A program made the translations under genes and the position numbers. Below, piece by piece: positions 52,739 to 61,555 of a stretch of DNA of 64,000 nt; position 1 is the first letter of the stretch; each line of letters opens with the position of its first letter. The notes under the pieces were generated by a model. The model searched no databases and was not told where the DNA came from. It was given only the letters and a program-made list of their open reading frames with translations. This DNA comes from Pyrobaculum islandicum DSM 4184 (GTDB lineage: Archaea; Thermoproteota; Thermoprotei; Thermoproteales; Thermoproteaceae): the NCBI RefSeq assembly GCF_000015205.1, contig NC_008701.1, positions 713,436 through 777,435 on the forward strand, in the 5' to 3' direction.

Positions 52739-53313
52739 ATAGGGCCTTGAGAGATATAAGTTTTATACCTAGGTACCTAGAGGGAGTCGCTATGTTTAAT
52801 CAACCGTAGATACCTCCTGTATGCCCTCCAGAAGGCCTTGTTATGCGGTCTCGGCAAGTCGCCTGCTGTGTCAGGAGTATGCGTCGGCTCGTGAGCCACA
52901 GCCCTAAGCCTATCCTCGCAAATAGGCTAGGCAAAGAGGGAAACGTGTACATGTTCACACCGCCGCAATACCCGAAAGAAGAAGAAACGTGTAACCTAAC
53001 CATCGGCAATGACGTACGTCAAGCTACGACGAAAAGACGGGAGGTTATTTTACGGGATTCATTGCATGAGCTACGCAGACAGTCGCGAAACTGCGAGGGC
53101 GTTCTGAACGTGGTGTAGACCGATGTTAAAGCTTCTGGCTTGGTCTTGTGTATTGTAATTAACAGAAATTTTAACCACGCCACTAGACCCCGAGGTCTGG
53201 CTACTGGGGGGCGGGCGAACGCGAGCCCCCTATGACCCGTCCCTTCCAAGTTGCCCAACGGTAACTGCGGACAAGCCCGAGCCTATCCAGAGAAGGCTGG
53301 CTCGTGAAGGGGG
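52739..53313. other. 575-bp decayed region between the two dehydratase subunit genes
   Basis: Plus-strand fragments look protein-like but are broken by stops and shifts: RRYLLYALQKALLCGLGKSP (from 52807) and TYVKLRRKDGRLFYGIHCMS (from about 53011). A hairpin GCCA-CTA-GACC-CCGA-GGTC-TGGC lies at 53179-53201. I cannot assign these to a family. The region probably represents one or two dead insertions that split a once-contiguous operon. Confidence 0.4.
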
Positions 53314-54435
53314 CTAAGCGTAGGCAAGCTCTATACATTTCTCTTTTCTGCAGGGGATTACTCTCACCTCGTGGAGCTTCGGTATGTAGAATGCCGCCTT
53401 CAGCGAATTCGTGGCAATAGACTTAAACCTCCTAGTGAATGGCGATACTACTAAACATGTCCCTGCAAAGATTATTATATTGAGGCGCGAGGCCGTCTCG
53501 GCCAGTTTACCGAGTTGTTTATAGACGTGTGGAGAAGTCGAAATATAGATCGGCCTCTTGGCAGGCCCCCTCTTTTTCACCTCTTCCAATACCCACAGTA
53601 TTGTATCTGGATCGGCGAAGGGGCAGCCTATATATACTGCGTCTGGCGTCTCCACATCGCCTAGGTATTTCGCAACGTCGTCTCTCGAAATCGTGATCTT
53701 GTCGCGGAAGTCCCCCATATGTAGATACTCCCACCAATGCGGCGTAACCCCCTCGACAACTGCGAAGACCATGGAGGAGTAGGTAGAAAGCGCAGCGGCG
53801 AACTCCCTCCGGCTTTCCTCGTCTCGGAAAACAGCCCCGCTGAGGTAGGGCACCCCGGAGCCTAGGCGCTCGCCTATTAAGGCTCCCACAACACCAGCCT
53901 CCAGCGAGTCTAAGGGGCCTACGTCGATTTTAACATACGCCGTGGGACGTCTGCCCTCGAGGGTATATAGGGGGGTCTTAGGCACAAATCCGGCGATTGC
54001 ACCCAACAACGCGAGAGGACCAGGGTTCTTGTCTGACCACGCATCTCTGAAGGTGTTTATATAGGTGATAGCGTTTGACTCCGCCCACGCATGAAACGTC
54101 CGTGGCCTAGTTAGGATAAAGTCATAAGGAGTACACGATGATATAGTAGATACACCCATAGCCCATAAGGCTTTATATATCCTTCTCTGTCCCTCTAAGG
54201 TCTCTTTATCTATCTCCAAAACTCCGCCTAGGTCTGTCGCGGCAGGGTTTGAAGTAGTAAATACAGACACCTTGGCCCCCAGAGAAACGAGAAACTCTAG
54301 AAACTCCACGCCATGCTCTCCGATGGTTAAGTAAGAGACCCCTGATATATGTGCCGTCTCCACTGGTACTACCTCGCCGCTAGAGATAACATCTGCGATT
54401 TTTAATATCGCCTCTTTAGCGTACTCTTGTGCCAC
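53314..54435 (-). CDS. Phosphomevalonate dehydratase, large subunit (aconitase X, DUF521)
   Basis: A 373-aa aconitase X catalytic subunit, starting at GTG 54435. Fe-S ligands/active region: SSCTPYDFI (about 113), YIGCPFADP (about 266) and AGTCLVVSP (about 332). SNAITYINT and the GLDSLEAG-type stretch are family features. It catalyses the dehydration in the archaeal mevalonate pathway. The UbiD-family decarboxylase for the next step lies directly upstream, with 31 nt between genes. Confidence 0.92.
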   Translation of the reverse strand: MAQEYAKEAILKIADVISSGEVVPVETAHISGVSYLTIGEHGVEFLEFLVSLGAKVSVFTTSNPAATDLGGVLEIDKETLEGQRRIYKALWAMGVSTISSCTPYDFILTRPRTFHAWAESNAITYINTFRDAWSDKNPGPLALLGAIAGFVPKTPLYTLEGRRPTAYVKIDVGPLDSLEAGVVGALIGERLGSGVPYLSGAVFRDEESRREFAAALSTYSSMVFAVVEGVTPHWWEYLHMGDFRDKITISRDDVAKYLGDVETPDAVYIGCPFADPDTILWVLEEVKKRGPAKRPIYISTSPHVYKQLGKLAETASRLNIIIFAGTCLVVSPFTRRFKSIATNSLKAAFYIPKLHEVRVIPCRKEKCIELAYA

Positions 54436-54466
54436 CAGTTTCGAGCATACCCCCCTATATATCTCT

Positions 54467-55741
54467 TCAATCTGGAATCTTCGCTTTTTCGAACAGAGAG
54501 GGATCTGCGTCTAAAGGTCTAGTGGCATCTATGCCTATTTTATGAGTTAAACCTTCCTCATTGAGAGCGACTGGGTCAAGTGTTGAGCCTCTTACGTAAG
54601 GCACTACAAACAAACCTCTGTCAGCTCTGAGTCTTGTGGCTATAGCCCACTCTATGGCGACAGGGTCCTCCGGATCTATGTCACTATCTACGGCAATTGC
54701 TATTTTCAAACTGGGGTGAGCTGCAAACGCGGCTAGAAGCGCGTTTTTTGCGTCACCTTCTACAGATTTGTCTAGTGAAATCACCGCCACAAGCCAACCA
54801 AAGCCGCCTTTTGTTAACCTGACTTTCTTTACCCCAGGTGTGACAGATTTCACAGCTCTCCATATCTTTGCCTCTCTTTCAAAACCCATAAGTAACATAT
54901 GCTCTAAGCCGGCTGGCAGTAAGTAGTGTAGATATGCCTCTTCACGTAACACGAAAATCCTCTCCACCCTTACAACGGGTTGAAGCCGCACTCTGTCATA
55001 AACGCCGATTATGTCAACAAAGGGCCCCTCCTCAGCATACTCCCGCGTTAGAAACCCCTCTATTATGACCGACGCCATAAAGGGCGCCACAGCCCCATTT
55101 TCTAGTTCAACTACCTTAATACCTCCCATAAGACGAGATGCGACCTCTAACTCAAAAACTCCATAAGGAGGTGAAGACGCCGCAGCTAATAAAACCAGGG
55201 GATGTACTCCCCAAGCAACTGCTATGGGAACTTCTCTGCCCTTCTCAATACTGGTTTTATATATTTGGTAGAGGTGTCTAGGTACTAGTCTTACCACTGC
55301 CTTCTTATTTCCAACAGGAGAGAACCTATGTATAGATGCATTCATAACGCCGTCTATCCCTACGCCAATTATCACACCAGATGTTATATAGGGCTTTGCC
55401 TCTTTTTCATAGTAACGTACCATTGGCAGATCATATAGAGACTCTAGTTCTCTATACATATCTCTCCACGTAGATACGCTCTCTAACTTAGCAGGGTTCT
55501 CCTCCGCGTTTAAAAGTTTGACATATGCCTCCTCGTCGTTTTTAACTCCGAGATAGAGGTAGAGCTTCTCTCTAGTGTCTATAACATTACCCACTCCGAC
55601 AAAGCCCTTGCGTACATTCTCAAAAACAGGGGTCCACCTCCCCTCGGACTCCTTTAGAATTTTGGCAATAGTAAACTCGCCATATGGAGGGTGGTAAGAT
55701 CGGACGTTAGAGAGACTCTTTATAATAACGCCAAGCGACAT
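54467..55741 (-). CDS. UbiD-family anhydromevalonate phosphate decarboxylase
   Basis: A 424-aa UbiD-family enzyme that uses prenylated FMN. Beside the phosphomevalonate dehydratase gene, it most probably decarboxylates trans-anhydromevalonate 5-phosphate to isopentenyl phosphate. Family features: EGPFVDIIGVYDRVRLQPVVRVERI (prFMN/Mn region), ELENGAVAPFMASVIIEG, AIAVDSDIDPEDPVAIEWAIATR, and DATRPLDADP near the end. The ubiX prenyltransferase needed for the cofactor is not in the window. Confidence 0.88.
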   Translation of the reverse strand: MSLGVIIKSLSNVRSYHPPYGEFTIAKILKESEGRWTPVFENVRKGFVGVGNVIDTREKLYLYLGVKNDEEAYVKLLNAEENPAKLESVSTWRDMYRELESLYDLPMVRYYEKEAKPYITSGVIIGVGIDGVMNASIHRFSPVGNKKAVVRLVPRHLYQIYKTSIEKGREVPIAVAWGVHPLVLLAAASSPPYGVFELEVASRLMGGIKVVELENGAVAPFMASVIIEGFLTREYAEEGPFVDIIGVYDRVRLQPVVRVERIFVLREEAYLHYLLPAGLEHMLLMGFEREAKIWRAVKSVTPGVKKVRLTKGGFGWLVAVISLDKSVEGDAKNALLAAFAAHPSLKIAIAVDSDIDPEDPVAIEWAIATRLRADRGLFVVPYVRGSTLDPVALNEEGLTHKIGIDATRPLDADPSLFEKAKIPD

Positions 55742-55773
55742 TTAAAAAGGACTTTCGGCGTAGAAAAAACACC

Positions 55774-56052
55774 TTAGGCCATTTCAAGTACTATCTCAAC
55801 GGCGGCAACTGTCCTCTCTCTGCCACCTTGGCCTTGCACTTTGTCACTGAGCAACTTAATATCTTTTATCTGAACTTTACCGGGCAGGAATCTGTCTCTT
55901 ACCATAACTGCGGTTGATACGGCCTTGGAAATTGCAGCGCCTCTAGCTTTTAGCACAACTTTTTTAACGCCGGCGTTGAACGCCATTACTGTTGCAATTA
56001 CGTAATTTGTCGTTGGCTTTTTACCAACTAGTATTGTCTGTTCTGTCGCCAT
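55774..56052 (-). CDS. alba: DNA/RNA-binding chromatin protein Alba
   Basis: A 92-aa Alba. N-terminus ILVGKKPTTNYVIATVMAFNAGVKKVVLKARGAAISKAV holds the acetylatable Lys in GKKP and the dimer interface. It compacts DNA and binds RNA; Sir2 deacetylates it in relatives, and a sirtuin is encoded at 2.0 kb. A clear Shine-Dalgarno GGAGG lies 9 nt before ATG 56052, so its mRNA has a leader, unlike many neighbours. Confidence 0.97.
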   Translation of the reverse strand: MATEQTILVGKKPTTNYVIATVMAFNAGVKKVVLKARGAAISKAVSTAVMVRDRFLPGKVQIKDIKLLSDKVQGQGGRERTVAAVEIVLEMA

Positions 56053-56139
56053 AGGTGAGCCTCCATAAATGGGGTTTTTAACAATTTCGCCTTACTTTAG
56101 GCGTTTGAAACAAATATTACCGAACCGTAACTTTCCATC

Positions 56140-56937
56140 GTGGAACACGTTATATATGAAACAGCTAGAGGTAGAAGGCGGGAAATAGTGCTTCTTTTAC
56201 ATAGGGAGGGGCCTATGACACTTACAAAACTCAGAACATCGTTGAATATTTCGGCGTCTGTACTATTGTTTGAGCTTTCTGCGCTAGAGAACCTAGGCGT
56301 TGTAAAAAGAGAAGAGTCCCTGGTACGTTTAACTGACCTTGGAGAGAAGGTTGCATCGATAATTTCAACGCTAGAACCTCTTAAGTCACTTACACTCCCC
56401 CCTACGGCCAGTCTTAGACCTTTGGTCATCTGGCTTCTCCTATCGCCACATCTGCATATAACTACTCTTGTAATACTTACAACATGGATCCTCGCCTTAA
56501 TAGTTGGAGCTTTACAAAACCCCCCGTTGACCTTGTTCGGCGTTACCTATGTTGGATATTACCTCCCACTTTCGATAAGACTCTCTATATATCATTCTCT
56601 TGCGATTTCACTTTCATCAATCGCTGTCATAATCTTGACAACATACATACTCTCCAGGAAGAGAATAAAGCCTCTTAAGACCATAGTCGGCGTAATTCCA
56701 TTGGCCTTATATCCCTCTACTCATCTCACGCTTGTACAAATCGCCTATTCACTAGAATTTGTATATTTAATCACTCTTTCGCAAATACTGCTTTTCCTAA
56801 CTCTACTGCTTACAGCTACTATGTACGCAACTATGTACTCGCTGGAAGTAGGCACGACATATGAGCAGACGCTTATCCATGCGCTTATAGTATTTTTTGT
56901 AATACCGGCATTGTTGTATATGATCCCCATACGCTAA
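56140..56937 (+). CDS. Membrane-bound winged-helix protein
   Basis: A 265-aa two-part protein. Residues about 8-75 form a wHTH (RREIVLLLHREGPMTLTKLRT...LSALENLGVVKREESLVRLTDLGEKV), and residues 95-265 form five or so transmembrane helices. Starts at GTG 56140. It is probably a membrane-tethered transcription regulator. It overlaps the methyltransferase start by 1 nt (TAATG), so the two are co-transcribed. Ligand unknown. Confidence 0.8.
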   Translation: MEHVIYETARGRRREIVLLLHREGPMTLTKLRTSLNISASVLLFELSALENLGVVKREESLVRLTDLGEKVASIISTLEPLKSLTLPPTASLRPLVIWLLLSPHLHITTLVILTTWILALIVGALQNPPLTLFGVTYVGYYLPLSIRLSIYHSLAISLSSIAVIILTTYILSRKRIKPLKTIVGVIPLALYPSTHLTLVQIAYSLEFVYLITLSQILLFLTLLLTATMYATMYSLEVGTTYEQTLIHALIVFFVIPALLYMIPIR

Positions 56938-57434
56938 TGACGTATAAACCGGCCGAGGACAGCTACTTGACTTTAGAAATGCTTAATGAGGTTAGGGGAG
57001 ATGTGTGTATAGATGTTGGAACTGGTTCCTGTATCCTGGCTAAAGCGCTTGTCGAAAAATGTAGACTCATAATAGCGGTAGATATAGAAGAAGAAGCATG
57101 TAGAACATGTCCAAATAACATAGACGTAATTTGTAGCAATGCGACAGAGACGTTAAGAGGTGGTGATGTTGTAGTATCTAATCTCCCCTATTTACCTCCT
57201 GAAGAGCCCATAGACCTAACAATACACGACCTAGGTATTATCCCAAGAGTACTTAGATGGATATCAGCGAATAGGCCACATACTGTGATTCTCACCTTTA
57301 GCTCACTGGGGCGCGCCGACTTTGTATTTGAAGCACTAAGATCTACATGTGTAATCTTAAAAATAGCAAAACTACACCTTTTCTTTGAGAGTATATTTAC
57401 TGTCGTTGCTGAGTGCCAGAAACCTCGCCGATGA
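56937..57434 (+). CDS. HemK/PrmC-like N5-glutamine methyltransferase
   Basis: A 165-aa class I SAM methyltransferase of the archaeal Mtq2/HemK2 type. It has YKPAEDSYLTLEML at the start, CIDVGTGSCILAKAL (motif I), AVDIEEEAC, and SNLPYLPPEE, a variant of the NPPY motif with Pro-to-Leu. It probably methylates the GGQ glutamine of release factor aRF1 and may act with a Trm112 partner. It overlaps the convergent PhoU-type gene by 38 bp. Confidence 0.85.
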   Translation: MTYKPAEDSYLTLEMLNEVRGDVCIDVGTGSCILAKALVEKCRLIIAVDIEEEACRTCPNNIDVICSNATETLRGGDVVVSNLPYLPPEEPIDLTIHDLGIIPRVLRWISANRPHTVILTFSSLGRADFVFEALRSTCVILKIAKLHLFFESIFTVVAECQKPRR

Positions 57435-58416
57435 CTATCGCCTTATCTTTAAGCCTAATACGGCCGAATGATTCTACGATATCACCTATGTACTCACCTA
57501 TTCTAATTGCACTTTCTTTAGCTACAGAGGTCGCAGGGTCTGGAAACGCCTCTTCACGTCTTACCCTATGACTCCACGATGTAATCTCACTTTGAAGTTC
57601 TGCGATTTTCTGCGGCGACGAGTCGCCTGTTAATAATGCCTCTGCTTGTTTAAGAAAGCCGGCTACATTTGCCAATATAGGTAGAACAATACGCATGTCA
57701 ATTTTCTCCTCTTGGCTTACATATGCAATTCTACAAATGTGATCAGCCATTCTCTCGATAGATTTTGCAATTATTACATATTCAACAATGTCTCTGGGAT
57801 CGTCAATCTTTAATTCGAGCATTATGTATCTAGACATGGCGGCCCTTTTAAGTTGGCGCTCCATGAGCCAGTATAATCTGTCCACCTCGTCGTCGCGTTC
57901 AATGATGTCTCTAAGCATTGCGACGTCGTCTTTCTCCAGACCTGTTATTAGATCACTTAACATATTTCCGACTAGGCGCAACATCTTTCCAGCAATATCC
58001 GCCACAGCTAACTCTGTGGCAGATACCATAGACTGAACAATAAGCTTGTCGCTAGCCTCTTCTACGATCTCCATATCGACGACTCTACGTCGGATGAAGT
58101 CCTTAATCTGCTTTCTAAGCCCCATAGTCGCTGGCGAAAACCTGACAACGACCGTCTCAGCCCCGCCTATATACAGCGCCATAAATAACTTCTCTACTTC
58201 CTCAACGGCTACAGGCTGGTTTATAGTAAGTTCGGCAACTACACCTACACGCTTACCTAATTTCTTAGGGATAACCACTAAAGTGTCATCTGGCTGTGTT
58301 ACGATAATTACCTCGTCTCCTGGCAGAAGAGATATCCGCTTGGCCCACTCCTTTGGAAGGCTAACTATAAGAGTTGCCCCGCCTGTAAGCTGGACTTTTC
58401 TGACCTCGCCTTGCAT
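57397..58416 (-). CDS. AbrB-PhoU phosphate-uptake-type regulator
   Basis: A 339-aa archaeal PhoU-domain protein with an N-terminal AbrB/SpoVT-like swapped-hairpin domain (VRKVQLTGGATLIVSLPKEWAKRISLLPGDEVIIV). Two PhoU helical repeats follow (AVADIAGKMLRLVGNML...RDDEVDRLYWLMERQL and IAKSIERMADHICRIAY). E/D-x3-D metal positions are recognisable. It likely regulates phosphate transport or another response. It is a single gene; no pst operon adjoins it. Confidence 0.88.
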   Translation of the reverse strand: MQGEVRKVQLTGGATLIVSLPKEWAKRISLLPGDEVIIVTQPDDTLVVIPKKLGKRVGVVAELTINQPVAVEEVEKLFMALYIGGAETVVVRFSPATMGLRKQIKDFIRRRVVDMEIVEEASDKLIVQSMVSATELAVADIAGKMLRLVGNMLSDLITGLEKDDVAMLRDIIERDDEVDRLYWLMERQLKRAAMSRYIMLELKIDDPRDIVEYVIIAKSIERMADHICRIAYVSQEEKIDMRIVLPILANVAGFLKQAEALLTGDSSPQKIAELQSEITSWSHRVRREEAFPDPATSVAKESAIRIGEYIGDIVESFGRIRLKDKAIVIGEVSGTQQRQ

Positions 58417-58546
58417 ATATCTAAATAGACGCCATATATAAATATATTTAGATCTGCAAAAAAAGAGTATTCCATATCCTCTATATAACTCAGATACACC
58501 AGAAGTTTAGAACCTAACACAATACAAGCCTCGGCTAGTCGAGTTG

Positions 58547-59650
58547 TTAGTCGATAAATTTCTGGTTTCTTATCTTATCCCGTAGATAGTCGTGTAAGAA
58601 TTTTAGGCCGTGTGTAGATAGTGCCTCTATTTCTACTTTTTTCTTCTTCTTTAGGAATAGGTTTATCTCCTTAGTCCATTCCGGTTTTTGAAACCAAGGA
58701 TATCTGAGCAACTCTTGTGCTCTTTTGATATCCCGGTCGTTTGCAGCTATGACATAATTGTCCGAGATCTTATAAGCATCTATATCAGTCGCGGTTAGTC
58801 CAAGAAATTTGGCATTTGGCGTGGCGAGTCTCTCACTCTCATAGCTAAGCTTTATAGAGCCGCTCTTATATACAGAGTAAATATACCACCCATAGGGATC
58901 GCCGTCGGTAAGGACATAGACAGGAAGTTTATACTCCTCATTGAGTCTCCTAATGAATCTCCGCGTAGCTCTATCCGGCATGCCCTTTGCAGTGACCAAA
59001 ATTGCGTTTTCCTGGCTCCAAAACTTCTCTCTAACTAGGCGTTGAAATATTGCATCTTTCTCCACAACCAGTACATACGCGGCCTCTACTTTTATAATCT
59101 CCAGCGCATCTACATTAACTGGGAGGCTTAGTGCTGTTTCACCAAATTTACTCGCATCTAACTCGTAGCCCTGTGATCTAACTACGATAGGCCCTACAAT
59201 CTTTCCCTTTACATCGGCAGAGATCCCCATCTCCTCTCTAAGTACGTTTGTCGCGACTTCTATATCCTCAATTACGGTGTTAGACTCTGTTTGCTCATCC
59301 CATGTATTTTCTCTGTGTACCCTCCCTAACGGATCTTTAAATACTATGGTATGTTTGCCGTTGTAGTAGAGGTCACGTATAGTGGGATATACATCTTCTC
59401 TAATAGCCTCCACAATTAGCCGGAGCATTAGAACTGTTTGCATAAATTTACGCGACTCCTTAACATCTAGGAACCTTCTGTGCATTTTCTCCGGCCCTAA
59501 TTTTAACATCTTAGACTTCTCATCCCATATGGTATTACTGAGAGTTCTAGCTGGTATCTCCATAACGGGCTCTCTTAATTCGAGAATTGACTTGGCTAAG
59601 TCATGTCCCCAACTTTCCAAGCGTTTGAGAATTTCAACTCTACCGCTCAC
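58547..59650 (-). CDS. top6A: DNA topoisomerase VI subunit A
   Basis: A 367-aa Spo11/Top6A. The 5Y-CAP domain contains TIRDLYYNGKHTI with the catalytic Tyr, and the Toprim domain contains LVVEKDAIF, LVTAKGMPDRATR and TDGDPYGWYI with the DxD metal ligands. It forms A2B2 with Top6B (41.9 kb). Its start at 59650 is GTG, 55 bp from the edge of repeat copy 3. The insertion lies where its promoter would be, though AT-rich bases (TATAAAAATTT, 59671-59681) remain. Confidence 0.96.
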   Translation of the reverse strand: MSGRVEILKRLESWGHDLAKSILELREPVMEIPARTLSNTIWDEKSKMLKLGPEKMHRRFLDVKESRKFMQTVLMLRLIVEAIREDVYPTIRDLYYNGKHTIVFKDPLGRVHRENTWDEQTESNTVIEDIEVATNVLREEMGISADVKGKIVGPIVVRSQGYELDASKFGETALSLPVNVDALEIIKVEAAYVLVVEKDAIFQRLVREKFWSQENAILVTAKGMPDRATRRFIRRLNEEYKLPVYVLTDGDPYGWYIYSVYKSGSIKLSYESERLATPNAKFLGLTATDIDAYKISDNYVIAANDRDIKRAQELLRYPWFQKPEWTKEINLFLKKKKKVEIEALSTHGLKFLHDYLRDKIRNQKFID

Positions 59651-59704
59651 GCCCGTTTCTGGTTCTCAGTATAAAAATTTCTCCGTCACGTCCCCCTACC
59701 TCTC

Positions 59705-60711
59705 TCTTGGCCTCTCCCTGGGGGGCTTGGGGGTCTGTTTTGGGTGTGCCGGGGCGGGGGGTGGGTCTTATGTGGCCGTAGGTCGTCGATTTTCTCCGTC
59801 TGCCGCCCGGGGCCGGCGTCGTTCATGTGGGAGGTGTAGTTGGGGGGTTAGGTGGTGGTCGCCGAGGGGGTTGTTTCTAGCCCCCAGTACCTCTTCTCCG
59901 CCATGTCATGGGGGCGCTGTCTCTATGTGCCCCGAAGCCGCAGGTGGGGCAATGCATTACGCGGCCCCTCTCCTCCGCCATCTTAGCTCCACAACGGGGG
60001 CAGACCGTGCTGTAGAGTCGCTCCTCTACATATGGAATGCCGTACCACTGCGCCTCTTCAGCTGGCCGAGGCCGTCTAGGAGGTGTTTCTTCTCTCCGCC
60101 CCCCTCCTTCAGCTCTCGGTAGCTCTCCTCCTCCACTGCGTCAACTACGACGGCGGCTTGGTGCTCTCTGGCCAACTTTATGATCTCGCGGGCGGCGTTT
60201 ATAACGACGTCGCGGATTACGCCGTAGCGCTTTGTCTCAAGTTTCCACAGCTGTCTTTGGAGATCCAACGCTCTGCGTGGGTCTCTGTCCTCGTCCACAC
60301 GCGCGAGAGCTCTACTAAGCCGGCTTATGTGGGCATGAATCCTCTCAAGCTTCCGTATCCGCTCTTTCTTGGGGAACTTCTGCAACTCCACAACTCTGTC
60401 GTCGGCCACGAGGCCAACCTTTATGTAGTGGTCTAGGCGGTTCCGTTAAACGCCCAACTGGGAATCAAAAATGAGAAAGACATAAGCAGAGTCGTCTTTG
60501 TCGACCTAAAGAGCGGCGTTCTCAGAGTGCGGAAGTTGGGCATACCGCCGTTTGTTGTAAAATTGAAGAAGGGCGACATCTCTTGGATCAGAAAACGGTT
60601 GGAGGAGGGCGCCAGACTCAAGTTGGCGTTCTTGGGCGTAGGAAGACGGAAGGGCAAGAAAAAGCCGACCTATGACAAGCTCTACGTCGCCCCCGTCTTC
60701 ACTAGAGAAGT
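59705..60711. repeat. Copy 3 of ~1-kb repeat, inverted relative to 9092-10098
   Basis: Reverse complement of copy 1 over 1007 bp; breakpoints are at 59704 (host AT-rich DNA begins) and 60712, where this copy continues further into TnpB than copy 1. It contains both divergent TnpB parts. Confidence 0.85.
59877..60419 (-). pseudogene. TnpB relic, C-terminal half (copy 3)
   Basis: Apparently identical to the 9384-9926 relic: VGLVADDRVVEL to VVVDAVEEESYREL, frameshift, then VEERLYSTVCPRCG and CPTCGFGAHRD. Minus strand. Same frameshifts as copy 1, so it was duplicated after decay. Confidence 0.85.
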
Positions 60712-60855
60712 AATGCCAGTGGAGTCCAAGGCTATCGTCGTCGATGTCAACCGCCTTGACCACAACATCATGGTGGGTCTCATCGTGGACAACAAAATCG
60801 TCAAGCGGATGAGACTTCCAGACGAAAGTGTGATAAGAGAGTTGAGGAGACTAAT
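60433..60855 (+). pseudogene. TnpB relic, middle part with first RuvC motif (copy 3)
   Basis: AVPLNAQLG, DLKSGVLRVRKLG, LKLAFLGVGRRKGKK, YVAPVFTREVMPVESKAIVVDVNRLDH (first RuvC Asp) and RMRLPDESVIRELRRL, then leaves TnpB at about 60855. It lacks the N-terminus and everything after the first RuvC region. Unlike copy 1 it is not internally deleted at 60711, so copy 3 is the closer to the ancestral arrangement. Confidence 0.8.
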
Positions 60856-60891
60856 CGCTCCTAATATGCTTTTAAAAGGTATAGTAATTAT

Positions 60892-61551
60892 GTGTATAAG
60901 CCAAGGGTAGACCCATGTATATTCTTACATGGAGATCCAGACGCCTGGATTTTGTTACTAGGAGAGAAGTTTGTCGGAGAGTTAATTAGAAGGTTTAGAC
61001 ATGTGGCGCGAGATATAGACGACTTAGTTCGTTATTCGGTGGAAAATCCAGGCGCAGTAAACATAGGCCTTAGAGGGCTGGAAATAGGCGGTCACTATAG
61101 AGATGAATGGATGTTATTTATTGAAAGCGGCTACCTCTCGCCTGGTGCACGTACGAAATGGCCCTATGTGCAAAACAATACAAGCCTAGACGTTAGAATC
61201 CAAGTCTCGCCATGTTATCTACTTACATCTTTAGACAAACCAGGCCGTAGGTATGTGTGGAGAAATAGAGCGTCATCGTTATTTCATTGGATCTCTGATA
61301 TACCGCGTTATAAGCCTCTGGAGGTTTTTAGAAAAGCATTTCCTGCCCAGTTGAGAGAGTTAGCAAAACGCGGCTATGCGTGGGTTGCTTGGAGTAGGTG
61401 GAGAGATCGACATAATAAACATCTGGCTGAGTGGCTCTACTGGCTTGATACTGGGAGAATGGCGCATATAGATGCTATATTAAGCAGAAGGTGCGAAATG
61501 CCGTATTGTACAAAAAACCAAGGCGCCGAAGTTTTGTACGTATCAACGTGA
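60892..61551 (+). CDS. Hypothetical protein at the head of a secretion-type operon
   Basis: A 219-aa protein starting at GTG 60892; TTTTAAAA (60871-60878) lies about 20 nt upstream. Rich in Trp, Arg and His (RYVWRNRASSLFHWISDIPRYK, WSRWRDRHNKHLAEWLYWLD), with a C-terminal cysteine group (RRCEMPYCTKNQ). No transmembrane helix and no recognised family. The next gene starts 4 nt after the stop, so it probably belongs to the same operon. The TnpB relic lies immediately upstream. Confidence 0.7.
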   Translation: MYKPRVDPCIFLHGDPDAWILLLGEKFVGELIRRFRHVARDIDDLVRYSVENPGAVNIGLRGLEIGGHYRDEWMLFIESGYLSPGARTKWPYVQNNTSLDVRIQVSPCYLLTSLDKPGRRYVWRNRASSLFHWISDIPRYKPLEVFRKAFPAQLRELAKRGYAWVAWSRWRDRHNKHLAEWLYWLDTGRMAHIDAILSRRCEMPYCTKNQGAEVLYVST

Positions 61552-61555
61552 CGAT

